Shown in pieces: positions 43,640 through 52,548 of a DNA stretch of 64,000 nt; within the stretch, counting starts at the first letter, position 1, and each line of letters starts with the position of its first letter. Position numbers and translations under genes: made by a program. The stretch is from Paenibacillus sp. PL91. Lineage in GTDB: Bacteria; Bacillota; Bacilli; Paenibacillales; Paenibacillaceae. The stretch is taken from assembly GCF_012935325.2 (NCBI RefSeq), contig NZ_JABBYG020000003.1, forward strand, positions 62,001 through 126,000, read 5' to 3'. The notes below the pieces were generated by a model. That model was not told the origin of the DNA. It saw nothing but the letters and a program-made list of their open reading frames with translations, and searched no databases.

Positions 43640-44662
43640 ATGAGTACGATTAGGGATGTTGCTAAATTAGCAAATGTGTCCACTGCCACCGTATCTAGAG
43701 TTTTAAACAATGATACGAAATATAAAATCACAGATGAAACTCGCGAAAGAGTCTGGCAGGCTGTTACACAGCTTAACTATAAAATCAATGTGAGCCCCAA
43801 GCGACAAGCAGCAACAAAGAATACTCCCACAAACAAAGCGCACATCAAAATTGGGTGTGTGTTAAGCGTTACAAAAAATAAGTATAACGATCCTTATTTC
43901 ATGTCTATATTATCCGGTGTAGAAGAGCGATTGCTTCAAGCAGGGTATAATATTGCCTTTATTCGGACTGGACCTGAATTAGATGATAAAAAGATATTGT
44001 TTAATACATTTAGTGAATCCATTACAGGCCTTATCCTAATGGAATCCTTAAATAGCGAAACATACGAGTATGTTCGCAAACAGGTCCCGCATATTGTTGG
44101 TATCGATACAGAACGCTGGGATATCGATAATGTAGGCTATGATCATTACAATGTTGCTTCACTGGCAGTAAGCCATCTTATTGAAAAAGGTCATACGAAT
44201 ATTGGATATATAGGTGGAAGCGGAATAAAGAGTAACTTAAAAGAAAGCCGGCGATATCAAGGCTACTATTCCACCATGCATGCTGCCGGAATGTCCGTAA
44301 ATCCCGATTGGGTAATTGATTGCTTGTGGGATGAAGTTGTCTGTATAGAAAAAGTCAATCATTTATGCAAAACAAATCATTTACCTACTGCCTTTTTCGC
44401 TGCCAGCGATTTGATGGCTATGGCAGCCCTTAACAGCTTATATAACAACGGCGTCTCTGTGCCTGATGAAGTGGCCGTAATAGGCTTATCCAATATTGAA
44501 GTATCTAAGTACTCCAATCCTCCTTTATCTACGATTGATGTGCCCACGGAGGAAATTGGCATGGTCGCCGTCGACCTTTTATTAGATCGAATAAATGGAA
44601 ATACACTGCTGCCGAAAAAGGTTATTTTACCTACACACTTGGTCATACGCAGTTCAACTTAA
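43640..44662 (+). CDS. LacI-family transcriptional regulator
   Basis: 340 residues, AAAGGAGAC upstream. Helix-turn-helix IRDVAKLANVSTATVSRVLN at residues 4-23, hinge region to about 60, then a periplasmic-binding-like sensor domain (IGCVLSVTKNKYNDPYF, GLILMESLNSE, PTAFFAASDLMAMAALNSL). Binds a sugar or phosphosugar and most likely controls the divergent seven-gene operon and itself. Confidence 0.92.
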   Translation: MSTIRDVAKLANVSTATVSRVLNNDTKYKITDETRERVWQAVTQLNYKINVSPKRQAATKNTPTNKAHIKIGCVLSVTKNKYNDPYFMSILSGVEERLLQAGYNIAFIRTGPELDDKKILFNTFSESITGLILMESLNSETYEYVRKQVPHIVGIDTERWDIDNVGYDHYNVASLAVSHLIEKGHTNIGYIGGSGIKSNLKESRRYQGYYSTMHAAGMSVNPDWVIDCLWDEVVCIEKVNHLCKTNHLPTAFFAASDLMAMAALNSLYNNGVSVPDEVAVIGLSNIEVSKYSNPPLSTIDVPTEEIGMVAVDLLLDRINGNTLLPKKVILPTHLVIRSST

Positions 44663-44813
44663 ACAAAAATCACACACATCTGTTTCAATTTTTAGTGAAA
44701 TGGTTAATTAATATAGTTACATCTATTATCAAATCCTAGAATGGTATAAGTATAAAACGCTCTCACGTTGGATCGAGGATTAAGCCAAATAAAAAAGCAT
44801 ATGGAGGCCAACC

Positions 44814-46730
44814 GTGCATCGAGTCAATCTAGACCCTAACTCTTTTAATGAACAGGTATTTAAGCATGCTTCCTTTGGAATTGCTCTTGTAGCAGTAGAT
44901 GGATCTATCCTCACAGTGAATCCTGCTATCACTAAAATTTTAGGATACTCCAAGAAGGAATGTCTTACCCTTAAATTTGGCCAGCTCTCCCATCCTGATG
45001 ATCCCATACAGGGAATCGAAGATGTTGAACATTTAATGGGAGACGCAAAATCGGAAATTCAGATCGAGAATCGATGCGTCGGTAAGCATGGCAAGATCCT
45101 GTGGGCACTCATATCCATTCGGGTTTTCAGGGACGATGCCGGAAAGCCGCTGTACTATCTTTTACAACTCGTTGACATTTCTAGTCAAAAAGAATCGGAG
45201 CAGAAGCTTCAGGAAACGGTTGAACGGTATACTTCTCTCAAAAAGTATAATCACGATGCCGTCATCTCGCTGGATCTGCAGGGTAGAGTTATTAACGCCA
45301 ACAATATGGCCGAATCGCTTACGCGCTATAACGTTCAAACCGAGTTAATCGGTATGGAGCTCGCACTCTTAATCGGTCAAGCCAATGTCACCCGGATTAT
45401 CGAGAACGCACTTCACGACACCACGGTTGAACAAGATATTACTTATTTGATGATCAAAGGAGGCGAAACGGTAGATGTGCTTACTAGTATCGCCCCTATT
45501 TTCGTGAATAGGCAAAACATTGGCTTTTATTTGATATGCAAAGATATTACGGAACAAAAGCAGTTACTCATTGCCAAGGAATCAGCGGAAAATACCAACA
45601 AAGCTAAAAGCGAGTTTTTGGCCATGATGAGCCATGAAATCCGAACGCCGATGAACGGTGTAATCGGGATGACGGATCTGTTGCTAGAGACAACCACCTT
45701 GGATGAAGAGCAGCGGAGCTACGTTGAGATTATTCGCACAAGCGGGGATACGCTTCTTGGCATCATTAACGACATCCTGGACCTGTCTAAAATCGAGGCA
45801 GGAAAGAGCGAATTGCAAGAAATGACTTTTGAGCTTCGAAACTGTATAAGCGACACCTTTACGGTTATCTCCCCAAAAGCTGTCGAAAAGAATCTGGAAT
45901 TGACCTGTACGATCGGACACGATGTACCCGAATTCATCTATGCCGATGCGGACCGTCTTAAGCAGGTCCTTCTCAATCTTGTTGGCAATGCGGTGAAGTT
46001 CACACCAAGCGGCTCGGTCTCGGTGTCCGTAAGAAAAGTAATCAAGGAATTTCAAGATCCCCTTCTTGCCATTACCGTATCAGACACCGGAATCGGCATC
46101 CCGCCGGAGAAGTTATCTGATATCTTTGAGCCCTTTACCCAGCTCGATCATTTTATGACCCGGAAGCACGAAGGGACGGGTCTCGGTCTTGCGATCAGCA
46201 AAAGAATTGTTGATCTTATGGGCGGCGAGATTCATGCGGAAAGCGACGGCAAGCACGGTTCTACCTTTACGTTCCATATTAGGTACGGAGCGCAAACTCA
46301 AGCTCAGCAGGGCAGCTCATCAGATGCCAAGATCGCTAGTAATCGGAATGCGAAGATCCTGCTAGCGGAAGATAACCCAACCAATCAATTGGTGATTACC
46401 AAAATGATTGAAAGTCTGGGACATACCGTAACGATTGTTGAGAACGGGCGGCATGCGGTCGAAGTGGCTGTTCATAACCACTTTGATTTGATTCTGATGG
46501 ATCTCCATATGCCTGTAATTAATGGGGTAGACGCTACCATAGCTATCAAAAAAAAACTGCATCCAAACCAGACCCCTCCAATTATCGCCATTACTGCAAA
46601 TGCCCTAAAAGGCGATCGAGAAAAATGTCTAGCAGCAGGGATGGATGATTACATCAGCAAACCAGTTAGAAGAGATGTCATTCTTAAACTGCTAACCCAA
46701 TATCTCAGCTACAATAAAACCTACAGTTAA
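44814..46730 (+). CDS. Cytosolic hybrid sensor kinase (PAS-PAS-HisKA-HATPase-REC)
   Basis: 638 residues, GTG start with ATGGAGG upstream. Two PAS domains (about 8-125 and 135-250; [20 protein letters not shown] and [20 protein letters not shown]), HisKA with [20 protein letters not shown] (His about 274), HATPase ([40 protein letters not shown]), and a C-terminal receiver with [16 protein letters not shown] (Asp about 563). No membrane segment and no partner regulator next to it: an orphan kinase. It probably passes phosphate to an HPt protein or spore-control relay elsewhere. PAS domains may sense redox or a small ligand. Confidence 0.9.
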   Translation: MHRVNLDPNSFNEQVFKHASFGIALVAVDGSILTVNPAITKILGYSKKECLTLKFGQLSHPDDPIQGIEDVEHLMGDAKSEIQIENRCVGKHGKILWALISIRVFRDDAGKPLYYLLQLVDISSQKESEQKLQETVERYTSLKKYNHDAVISLDLQGRVINANNMAESLTRYNVQTELIGMELALLIGQANVTRIIENALHDTTVEQDITYLMIKGGETVDVLTSIAPIFVNRQNIGFYLICKDITEQKQLLIAKESAENTNKAKSEFLAMMSHEIRTPMNGVIGMTDLLLETTTLDEEQRSYVEIIRTSGDTLLGIINDILDLSKIEAGKSELQEMTFELRNCISDTFTVISPKAVEKNLELTCTIGHDVPEFIYADADRLKQVLLNLVGNAVKFTPSGSVSVSVRKVIKEFQDPLLAITVSDTGIGIPPEKLSDIFEPFTQLDHFMTRKHEGTGLGLAISKRIVDLMGGEIHAESDGKHGSTFTFHIRYGAQTQAQQGSSSDAKIASNRNAKILLAEDNPTNQLVITKMIESLGHTVTIVENGRHAVEVAVHNHFDLILMDLHMPVINGVDATIAIKKKLHPNQTPPIIAITANALKGDREKCLAAGMDDYISKPVRRDVILKLLTQYLSYNKTYS

Positions 46731-46905
46731 CGATAGTTTCAAAGAAAACGGCTCGGGTATGACCTCTCTTTAATGCCGCTATCGTCGGCAAAATTTATTC
46801 TGTATATCCAAGAACTTGGAGACCTGATGCTTGAATGAGATTACATATTTAAAATGAGTAAGGGAGACAATGTAATTTGAATTTAAAAACAAGGAGGTTG
46901 AATAT

Positions 46906-46995
46906 ATGTCTCGAGAAAACAATCCGCAGAAAAAACCAAGCCCAGGCAATAACAAAGACTCAGAGGTAGCTGAATCAAAAAAAGCTAAAAAATAA
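46906..46995 (+). CDS. 29-aa hydrophilic peptide gene
   Basis: Starts at ATG 46906, six bases after AAGGAGG, and ends at TAA 46995, five bases before a strong terminator. The peptide is rich in Lys, Asn, Pro and Ser (begins MSRENNPQKKPSPGNN) with no hydrophobic segment. The complete signal set (ribosome site, stop, terminator) supports a real gene. Composition is like small spore-associated proteins but I cannot assign a family. Confidence 0.6.
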   Translation: MSRENNPQKKPSPGNNKDSEVAESKKAKK

Positions 46996-47000
46996 ACGAC

Positions 47001-47029
47001 AAAACTGGCATTGAATATGCCAGTTTTTT
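47001..47029 (+). terminator. Strong terminator after the 29-aa gene
   Basis: Stem AAAACTGGCAT / ATGCCAGTTTT with a 5-nt loop, ending in a run of T. Textbook Rho-independent terminator. Confidence 0.93.
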
Positions 47030-47063
47030 AATACTCATACAAACTGCTGTGTCGAGAATGCCT

Positions 47064-47103
47064 GCATATATTTTAGTTAGGATACGCACAATAAAATGTA
47101 TGC
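47064..47103 (+). promoter_or_regulatory. 12-bp inverted repeat just before the 56-aa gene
   Basis: GCATATATTTTA / TAAAATGTATGC with a 16-nt loop. In RNA all 12 positions pair (one U-G). It ends about 12 bases before AAAAGGAGG. Could be an operator or a leader stem affecting stability or translation. Confidence 0.5.
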
Positions 47104-47134
47104 AAGCAAAATATAAAAGGAGGCTTATTCCGAT

Positions 47135-47305
47135 ATGACAAATAACGAGAACCAAAAAAATAATAAGCATGAACGTACAGATAATAATGGGCAAAGACAG
47201 AATAAAGTTCATGGCGGTGAATTTCGTAATGGACGACTGAGCCAGATAAAGAATAATAACCCGAATGGCGAAAATGTGCCTAATGAGTTTATTAGTGAAC
47301 AATAA
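47135..47305 (+). CDS. 56-aa Asn-rich hydrophilic protein gene
   Basis: ATG 47135 lies 11 bases after AAAAGGAGG; TAA at 47303-47305. Starts MTNNENQKNNKHERTDNNGQ, about a quarter Asn, strongly polar, no membrane segment. Resembles in composition the short spore or coat proteins of Bacillales, but I do not recognise the family. Same orientation as the 29-aa gene, separated by its terminator and the inverted repeat. Confidence 0.6.
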   Translation: MTNNENQKNNKHERTDNNGQRQNKVHGGEFRNGRLSQIKNNNPNGENVPNEFISEQ

Positions 47306-47379
47306 TATACCAGGTTTTATATAAAGTTCAACCCTTTACTGTTAATCTTAACAAGCTATTAGCAGGCATAGCTTAATAA

Positions 47380-47410
47380 AATGAGCAGGCCACCGAAGCG
47401 CCTGCTCATT
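47380..47410. terminator. Bidirectional terminator
   Basis: Stem AATGAGCAGG / CCTGCTCATT with an 11-nt loop. On the minus strand it is followed by TTTATTAAG. Lies between the 56-aa gene and the GNAT remnant. Confidence 0.8.
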
Positions 47411-47423
47411 CATGTTCTGGTTT

Positions 47424-47720
47424 TTAATCTAGAGCTAATTTCATACCTTCGTGACTAGATACAAACCCTAGTCGTTCATAGAATCGATGAGCATCATTGC
47501 GTTTTTTATCCGTTGTTAATTGAACTAGTCCACAGCCGTATGCCTTTGCGGAATCAATGGCGTGGCGAAAGAGAGCTTCCCCCACACCCTTTCTACGATA
47601 TGCTTTGTCCACACGTACACCCTCTCTGAGCACGTGTCATTCCTAATCGAGCAAGTCCAGGTATGAATGTCAGTTGAAGACAGCCGATGGCTCCTGATTG
47701 CCTAAGACAACACCGGAATT
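47424..47720 (-). pseudogene. GNAT acetyltransferase, truncated and frameshifted
   Basis: The C-terminal half of a GNAT N-acetyltransferase is intact from 47633 down: VDKAYRRKGVGEALFRHAID (the acetyl-CoA loop) and RNDAHRFYERLGF. The preceding part, AIGCLQLTFIPGLARLGMTR, continues upstream but in another frame, with the break near 47622-47635. The N-terminal third is missing because the frame runs into the end of the Nudix gene. So it is a frameshifted, 5'-truncated remnant rather than a 69-residue protein. Confidence 0.75.
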
Positions 47721-48652
47721 TCACTTAGATCGCGGTATATCCTTTTGCCCAATGCCTCACCCGTTTTAACCATCTCATCAGCTCCCTTGGACGGTCCTCC
47801 TATTCTAAGTACCGCATCGCAGTGGGATAACAGTCGAACTGCCGATGAATGAAACATGCGGTTGAAAATCTCATCACCGATCCGCTTTGACCCAGCCGTT
47901 TCCATTAAGGAAAGGGCATACCACTCACCGAGAACAGGCATATGTCCTATTTCATAAACACGTAGTGCCGTTTCATTCATTAGCTGCAAATTGGCCTCGA
48001 TTAGCATCGAATCATCCCCCGTGTTGGAACGGTAAGGCCCCGCTACCAGAATATGCTGAGGCTTGCTCATAGGCTGAAGCAAACCGTGAAGCTGGGCATG
48101 CTGGAGCAGCATAATCGTTTTTGCATCTCGTATTTCACCGTTTTCCACCATATCCAGCGCTTGCCCGAAAGGCAGCTCCAGCACTTCGATCTCCTCCTGT
48201 TCTTTTTCTGCGCCTCCGCCCAGGCCCGTTTGCATATGCGAGGCATATTCCGCTACAAAGAAATATAATATTTCCGTGACCGATCCCGGAGACATGTAAG
48301 CCTCCCCAACCTTGTGAACGTTAGTCACCCGAAATCCGGTCTCTTCCTCTGTTTCACGGCGAATGCAATCCTCCGGTGAGTCCTTATCCAGTAGTCCGGC
48401 GCAAGCCTCGATAAGTATCCCGGTTTCATTACCATTCATATAAGTCGGCATACGAAATTGCCGGGTCAGAATGACGGTTTGCTTTTCCCGGTTATACAGC
48501 AGAATCGCAGCGCCGTTACCGCGGTCATACGCTTCTCTGGCTTGCGTTTCCCAGCTGCCGTCGCGTTTTTGATACTTGAAGGTCATTTTCTTCAACACAT
48601 ACCAATTATTCGATAGAATCTCTTCTTTCACCAATTCAATGTTCGGTTTCAT
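47702..48652 (-). CDS. Nudix hydrolase fused to DUF4406-like domain
   Basis: 316 residues. N-terminal Nudix domain (about 1-190) close to the GDP-mannose pyrophosphatase NudK type: [13 protein letters not shown], Nudix box [20 protein letters not shown] (Ser where NudK has Glu at the seventh position) and [19 protein letters not shown]-terminal domain (about 195-316) with [20 protein letters not shown] and [18 protein letters not shown], a fold related to nucleoside 2-deoxyribosyltransferases (DUF4406). The pair suggests a nucleotide-sugar or modified-nucleotide clean-up enzyme; the reaction is inferred. Overlaps the MerR-fusion gene by 4 bp. Confidence 0.82.
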   Translation of the reverse strand: MKPNIELVKEEILSNNWYVLKKMTFKYQKRDGSWETQAREAYDRGNGAAILLYNREKQTVILTRQFRMPTYMNGNETGILIEACAGLLDKDSPEDCIRRETEEETGFRVTNVHKVGEAYMSPGSVTEILYFFVAEYASHMQTGLGGGAEKEQEEIEVLELPFGQALDMVENGEIRDAKTIMLLQHAQLHGLLQPMSKPQHILVAGPYRSNTGDDSMLIEANLQLMNETALRVYEIGHMPVLGEWYALSLMETAGSKRIGDEIFNRMFHSSAVRLLSHCDAVLRIGGPSKGADEMVKTGEALGKRIYRDLSEIPVLS

Positions 48653-49875
48653 AAGTATTTCTCCTTATCCTCATACCTTTTTTTGGCTCTAAAGAATCCC
48701 GAATCCTTCGTAATGTAGAGACTTCCTTTTTCCGCTATCTTATCCCGCAAATAAGTTGTGAACTGTTCGAGCTTCGCGCCGACAAGAACCTTCCTTGCGT
48801 TCATCGGCGTTGAAGTAATGTATTGGATGAGAGGCTGCTCATCGTTAATCTTCATGTAATCCTCAAAGCGGGCCTGTTCGATTTCCGTAAAATAGTCCTG
48901 CAGCATTTCTCTGCCATTATCCAGATGATAACGCTCCATCACAGGATCCAATACCTGAATATGTGGATCGAAAGCTTGAGTCAACTGCTCGATTTCTTGC
49001 AAATGGCTCTTGCTCATCGTTGAGGTGTACAAGCATCCGCCAGGCTTTAGAATACGGTGCATCTCCGATACGGCCCGGTCAATATCGAGCACATGATAGA
49101 GCATGTGATTAGCAATTACGATATCGAACTCATTGTCGTGATAAGGAATCGCCTGGGCGTCCGCAATCAGTAATTTGAACCGTCCGCTGTGCGCCCCCAA
49201 ACTCATCTTGGCTTCCTCTAGCATCCCTGGCGACAGATCCGTAAGCGTGATGCTCCAGGTTTCGGGGATGAGGTCCGCATTTCTTCGCCATAATGCTGCA
49301 TCACCGCAACCGAGCTCCAGTATTTTTAGACCGGGAGACGAACCCAGCTGCTCAAAGAACCACCGGTGCCATCCGATTTTGTTCCAACTAAACTGATCGT
49401 ACAGCTGTATTCTCGCCTGCAGCCGAAACGCGTTATGGTACTGCTCGCTCCAATCCTTTTCCTTATGAATCGTTTGGATGATGAGCGCTAAACCTTCCCA
49501 ATCCACTTCCTTTCCCTGCTCATCCACCATATTCAGCGCTTCTTCAATCGTTTTAGATACGTACAGCATATGAGCAATCTTGTGCTGGATGATGTCTTTT
49601 TGCATCTTCAATGAGCTTCTCAGATCTCGTTCAGGGGCGGTATCGTTCAGGATGATTTGACTGATCTCGGATAGGGATAACCCGATGTACTTAAGCATTT
49701 GGATCTTTTGCAGCCGTGCCACATCTTCTTTACTGTAGAGACGGAAGGAAGCATCGTTGTATTTTGCAGGCTTTAGCAAGCCAATCTTGTCGTAGTAGCG
49801 GAGCGTTCTAGTAGTCATCCCTGTTCGCTGCGCCAGCTGACCTGTGGTCAAATATTGGAGTTCCCCTGGCTTCAA
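48649..49875 (-). CDS. MerR regulator fused to SAM methyltransferase
   Basis: 408 residues. MerR DNA-binding domain (about 9-75; [20 protein letters not shown], then [19 protein letters not shown]) and helical dimerisation region to about 125. A class I SAM-dependent methyltransferase follows (about 150-400; [17 protein letters not shown], then [13 protein letters not shown] and [17 protein letters not shown]). The methyltransferase sits where MerR proteins bind effectors, so substrate or SAM binding could control transcription directly. The promoter upstream has the MerR-type 19-bp spacer with a palindrome, indicating autoregulation. Confidence 0.88.
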   Translation of the reverse strand: MKPGELQYLTTGQLAQRTGMTTRTLRYYDKIGLLKPAKYNDASFRLYSKEDVARLQKIQMLKYIGLSLSEISQIILNDTAPERDLRSSLKMQKDIIQHKIAHMLYVSKTIEEALNMVDEQGKEVDWEGLALIIQTIHKEKDWSEQYHNAFRLQARIQLYDQFSWNKIGWHRWFFEQLGSSPGLKILELGCGDAALWRRNADLIPETWSITLTDLSPGMLEEAKMSLGAHSGRFKLLIADAQAIPYHDNEFDIVIANHMLYHVLDIDRAVSEMHRILKPGGCLYTSTMSKSHLQEIEQLTQAFDPHIQVLDPVMERYHLDNGREMLQDYFTEIEQARFEDYMKINDEQPLIQYITSTPMNARKVLVGAKLEQFTTYLRDKIAEKGSLYITKDSGFFRAKKRYEDKEKYL

Positions 49876-49901
49876 GCACTCGTCCTCCTTTCGTGATTTC
49901 T

Positions 49902-49932
49902 ATTATATCTGGTGACGTTACGTCACCTTCAA
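49902..49932 (-). promoter_or_regulatory. MerR-type promoter with palindromic operator
   Basis: Minus strand: -35 TTGAAG (49927-49932), 19-bp spacer, -10 TATAAT (49902-49907). The spacer region holds GGTGACGT-T-ACGTCACC (49911-49927), a perfect 8+1+8 palindrome. An overlong 19-bp spacer with a dyad inside is the hallmark of MerR-controlled promoters. Confidence 0.85.
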
Positions 49933-50015
49933 GGGAAATTAAAAATATTCAAAACGCGAACTAAATGGTATATTATTACTCGAAATGAATAATTAGTGAA
50001 ATGAAGGAGGATGTC

Positions 50016-52151
50016 ATGAAAACGTTTCGATTAAGAATGCCGAACTTGCTCATTATAAGCTTTTTGATGATGCTTTTCATTCCCCAGTTTGCTTATGCGC
50101 AAGAGAGCGGAGACATACGGGAAGCAGCCGATCCATCAACGATTATCGGTGGGGTTAGTCCGGCAGACGGCGCAATGATTACCGAGAGCTTTACGATCAT
50201 CAGCTTTGCACTTGGGATTCCACTAGCAGATACGGGCTCGATCAATATTATAGTTGATGGCCAACAGCTTATTGAACCGAATTATTTGCATGGTATGGTG
50301 TTTACCTATTGCTCTAATTTGCAAGAAGGCAAACACTCCTTAATCATTCGTGTCTTAGATCATGATAGGAATTTATTGCAGGAATACAGCGGAAGCTTCA
50401 ATGTGCAGCTTTCGTTATGGCAAGACAGCATCTTGGAAGCCTCGAATATCGAAGCGACTTCACTCCGTTTATCGTGGACGCCCGCTAAAGAGAGCTTGGG
50501 TTACAGAATATATGGAAATAGCATACTCTTAGGTGCAGTGAAAGGAAATATAACCTCATTTGATGCAACGGATTTGTGGCCAAATACGGCATACACCTTT
50601 AAGGTGGAAGCGGAGCGCTCTGACGGCAGTTGGACGACGGATGGTCCTGCCATTTCGGTCTCAACATTCCCTCAGGATCGTTCTAATCCGATTATCGAAT
50701 CGGTGTCACCTGCTGATGGCGTTGAATTAACGTCGGCCTGGCCGAAGATCACGGCCAAAGTATATGACGAGGACTCAGGCATCAATCTTAGCATGAGTAT
50801 GGTTGGAGTCGACGGTAGAATTGTGCCGTTCAGCTACGACGAAGCCTCTAAGACGCTCTCCGCAATTCCGCCCAGATTGCCAAGCGGCACACATTCCCTT
50901 CTGATCTTTGTCACGGATCACGACGGTAATCAAACGAGGTACACGACCAGTTTTACCGTAAAATATGAAGCAGTAGCACCATTCATCGAATGGAGCAATA
51001 AGATTCATGCCGCGCTTAACGCAGGTGATCCGGCAGATGTAGAAGATGTGCGCAGGCTAAGCGCTGAATTTGCCGAACTGGACGACATAACCGACCAGTC
51101 CTTGATTGATCCGATCTGGAACAAAATCAAAATCAAGCTGCCTGCATCTGTTGACCAGGCCCAGTTGAAAAAGAAACTGTTTCATATCATTTTGTCGATT
51201 GGTTCGCTCCCCTATGATCAACAGGAATCCGGCTTAGAAGCTATCTTGTCTGATCCCGAATTTGTGCAGACACTGCAAACTATAGCAGCCGCAGGCGGAG
51301 AAAAGAACCTGACGATGGAGGATATTCTTACGTTCATGTTCGGGGATGGCGTCAGTCTCAGAGGTATCGAAGGCCATGTGCACTATTATCTATCGGAATT
51401 GTCTCCCATCGAACGATTTGCCCTTCTGGGAGATAATCAGAAAATGATGGACGTCCTGATGAAAGCAATAACGAATCAGCTTAGCCAAACGAGCTATTAC
51501 AAAATCAGCTCGATTTTGAGAAATTTAAACGTCACTTCTCAAGATGTTCAATCGACGTTACTGAAATTCCAGCAAAAACTGAAACATGACGGACCGGCTG
51601 TTCATGCATGGACAGCTGCTTATATCCGCTCAATGGCGCAGTTATCGGTTAAAGTTAGCAACCAAGGCTATCAGCACCATTACAGTTTGAAAGTCGCTTC
51701 CGTTGATATTCCGCCGCAAGCATTATTATGGAAGAAGGTATCCGGAAGCGCTCTTTTCAGTATTACGCCAGACGGCGTCGCGTCCATTCCGGAAGAGGCG
51801 TATATTGCAACCGCTGTTATTCAAGCGGCGATCGTCAACCCATCTAACGAATCGAATAAAGTTATTTTCCAGAAAGAAGTGACCATAGTCGCCGACAAAG
51901 ACCCAACCGTAATTTTCCAGAGCATTATGCATGCTTTTGAAAGCAAGCTGGTTATCGTACAAAGTAAGCTTAACGTTGCGACAACGCACAAAGAGCAAAC
52001 GCAGCTGATGCTGGACTTGATGAATGCAGGGAAAGAGGCCACCAAACAAATAAAATCGTTAAACATAACCGAAGCAGTCAAATCGGATGCCCTCGACACC
52101 ATCACAAACAAGATTGTACAAGCAGCGAGCAGCTTGCTGATCGTCTACTAA
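50016..52151 (+). CDS. Secreted FN3-domain protein of unknown function
   Basis: 711 residues from ATG 50016, preceded by AAGGAGG; a start at 50001 would lie before that site. Signal peptide ending FAYA. Ig-like segment (SPADGAMITESFTI), fibronectin type III domain (about 138-232; ATSLRLSWTPAKESLGYRIY, then LWPNTAYTFKVEAE), a second Ig-like domain (SPADGVELTSAWPKITAKVY), then a long mainly helical region without a known family and a Ser/Ile-rich end. Probably a wall-associated or released scaffold. Its last 26 codons are duplicated at 59303-59380 (repeat entries). Confidence 0.8.
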   Translation: MKTFRLRMPNLLIISFLMMLFIPQFAYAQESGDIREAADPSTIIGGVSPADGAMITESFTIISFALGIPLADTGSINIIVDGQQLIEPNYLHGMVFTYCSNLQEGKHSLIIRVLDHDRNLLQEYSGSFNVQLSLWQDSILEASNIEATSLRLSWTPAKESLGYRIYGNSILLGAVKGNITSFDATDLWPNTAYTFKVEAERSDGSWTTDGPAISVSTFPQDRSNPIIESVSPADGVELTSAWPKITAKVYDEDSGINLSMSMVGVDGRIVPFSYDEASKTLSAIPPRLPSGTHSLLIFVTDHDGNQTRYTTSFTVKYEAVAPFIEWSNKIHAALNAGDPADVEDVRRLSAEFAELDDITDQSLIDPIWNKIKIKLPASVDQAQLKKKLFHIILSIGSLPYDQQESGLEAILSDPEFVQTLQTIAAAGGEKNLTMEDILTFMFGDGVSLRGIEGHVHYYLSELSPIERFALLGDNQKMMDVLMKAITNQLSQTSYYKISSILRNLNVTSQDVQSTLLKFQQKLKHDGPAVHAWTAAYIRSMAQLSVKVSNQGYQHHYSLKVASVDIPPQALLWKKVSGSALFSITPDGVASIPEEAYIATAVIQAAIVNPSNESNKVIFQKEVTIVADKDPTVIFQSIMHAFESKLVIVQSKLNVATTHKEQTQLMLDLMNAGKEATKQIKSLNITEAVKSDALDTITNKIVQAASSLLIVY

Positions 52152-52182
52152 GGTGCTGCGCCTGCCACTAATACTGAAAACA

Positions 52183-52214
52183 AGAGGAGCAGCTACCGTA
52201 GTAGCTGCTCCTCT
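52183..52214. terminator. Bidirectional terminator of FN3 gene (copy 1)
   Basis: Stem AGAGGAGCAGCTAC / GTAGCTGCTCCTCT, CGTA loop, followed by TTCCTTCTTCTT. Identical to the hairpin at 59412-59443. Confidence 0.9.
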
Positions 52215-52224
52215 TTCCTTCTTC

Positions 52225-52398
52225 TTACAATTCTAAAATAGGTTCGATCCGCTCAATAACATCCGCGCTCGACACATTCGGCTGCCGCAAAATCCAGGAA
52301 AGCGCCAATTGGCCAACCGTCAGCTCAAGCTCGGAGGCCACTTTGCCCAGCTCTCGCACTTTTCCGCAATCGCATGCGCTTCCACCATTTGAGCGGTT
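52225..52398 (-). pseudogene. Aldo/keto reductase remnant (copy 1)
   Basis: Encodes VRELGKVASELELTVGQLAL and SWILRQPNVSSADVIERIE, identical to the C-terminal part of the intact reductase at 59454 except for an in-frame 23-codon deletion. A second, larger deletion follows, and homology ends at 52398 (reductase codon about 154), so it has no start or catalytic region. Not a gene any more. Confidence 0.9.
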
Positions 52399-52548
52399 AT
52401 TTGAGAACAACGCAGAAAACACTTGTATATGCGAGTAACATAGGGAGCATTTTGAATCCGGCTGAAATGGCTGTTTAGGCCCATTCCACTTGTTTCGACA
52501 AGTCGGATAAAATAGGAATAAGTTGAGGTAAAGGGAGAAGATTACGCA

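Larger units (their letters stand above)
52069..52398. repeat. Copy 1 of a long direct repeat (330 bp)
   Basis: Matches 59298-59934 in the same orientation. It covers the 3' end of the FN3 gene, its terminator and part of an aldo/keto reductase gene. Relative to copy 2 it lacks 69 bp (between two GCGCTC hexamers, 59494 and 59563) and 238 bp (59661-59898). 637 - 69 - 238 equals 330, so the alignment closes exactly. In the first 200 bp I count only about five substitutions. Confidence 0.9.

Noticed and set aside
47424..47633. A complete 69-aa acetyltransferase gene
   Set aside because: The GNAT fold is incomplete and upstream homologous sequence continues in another frame, so it is called a pseudogene.
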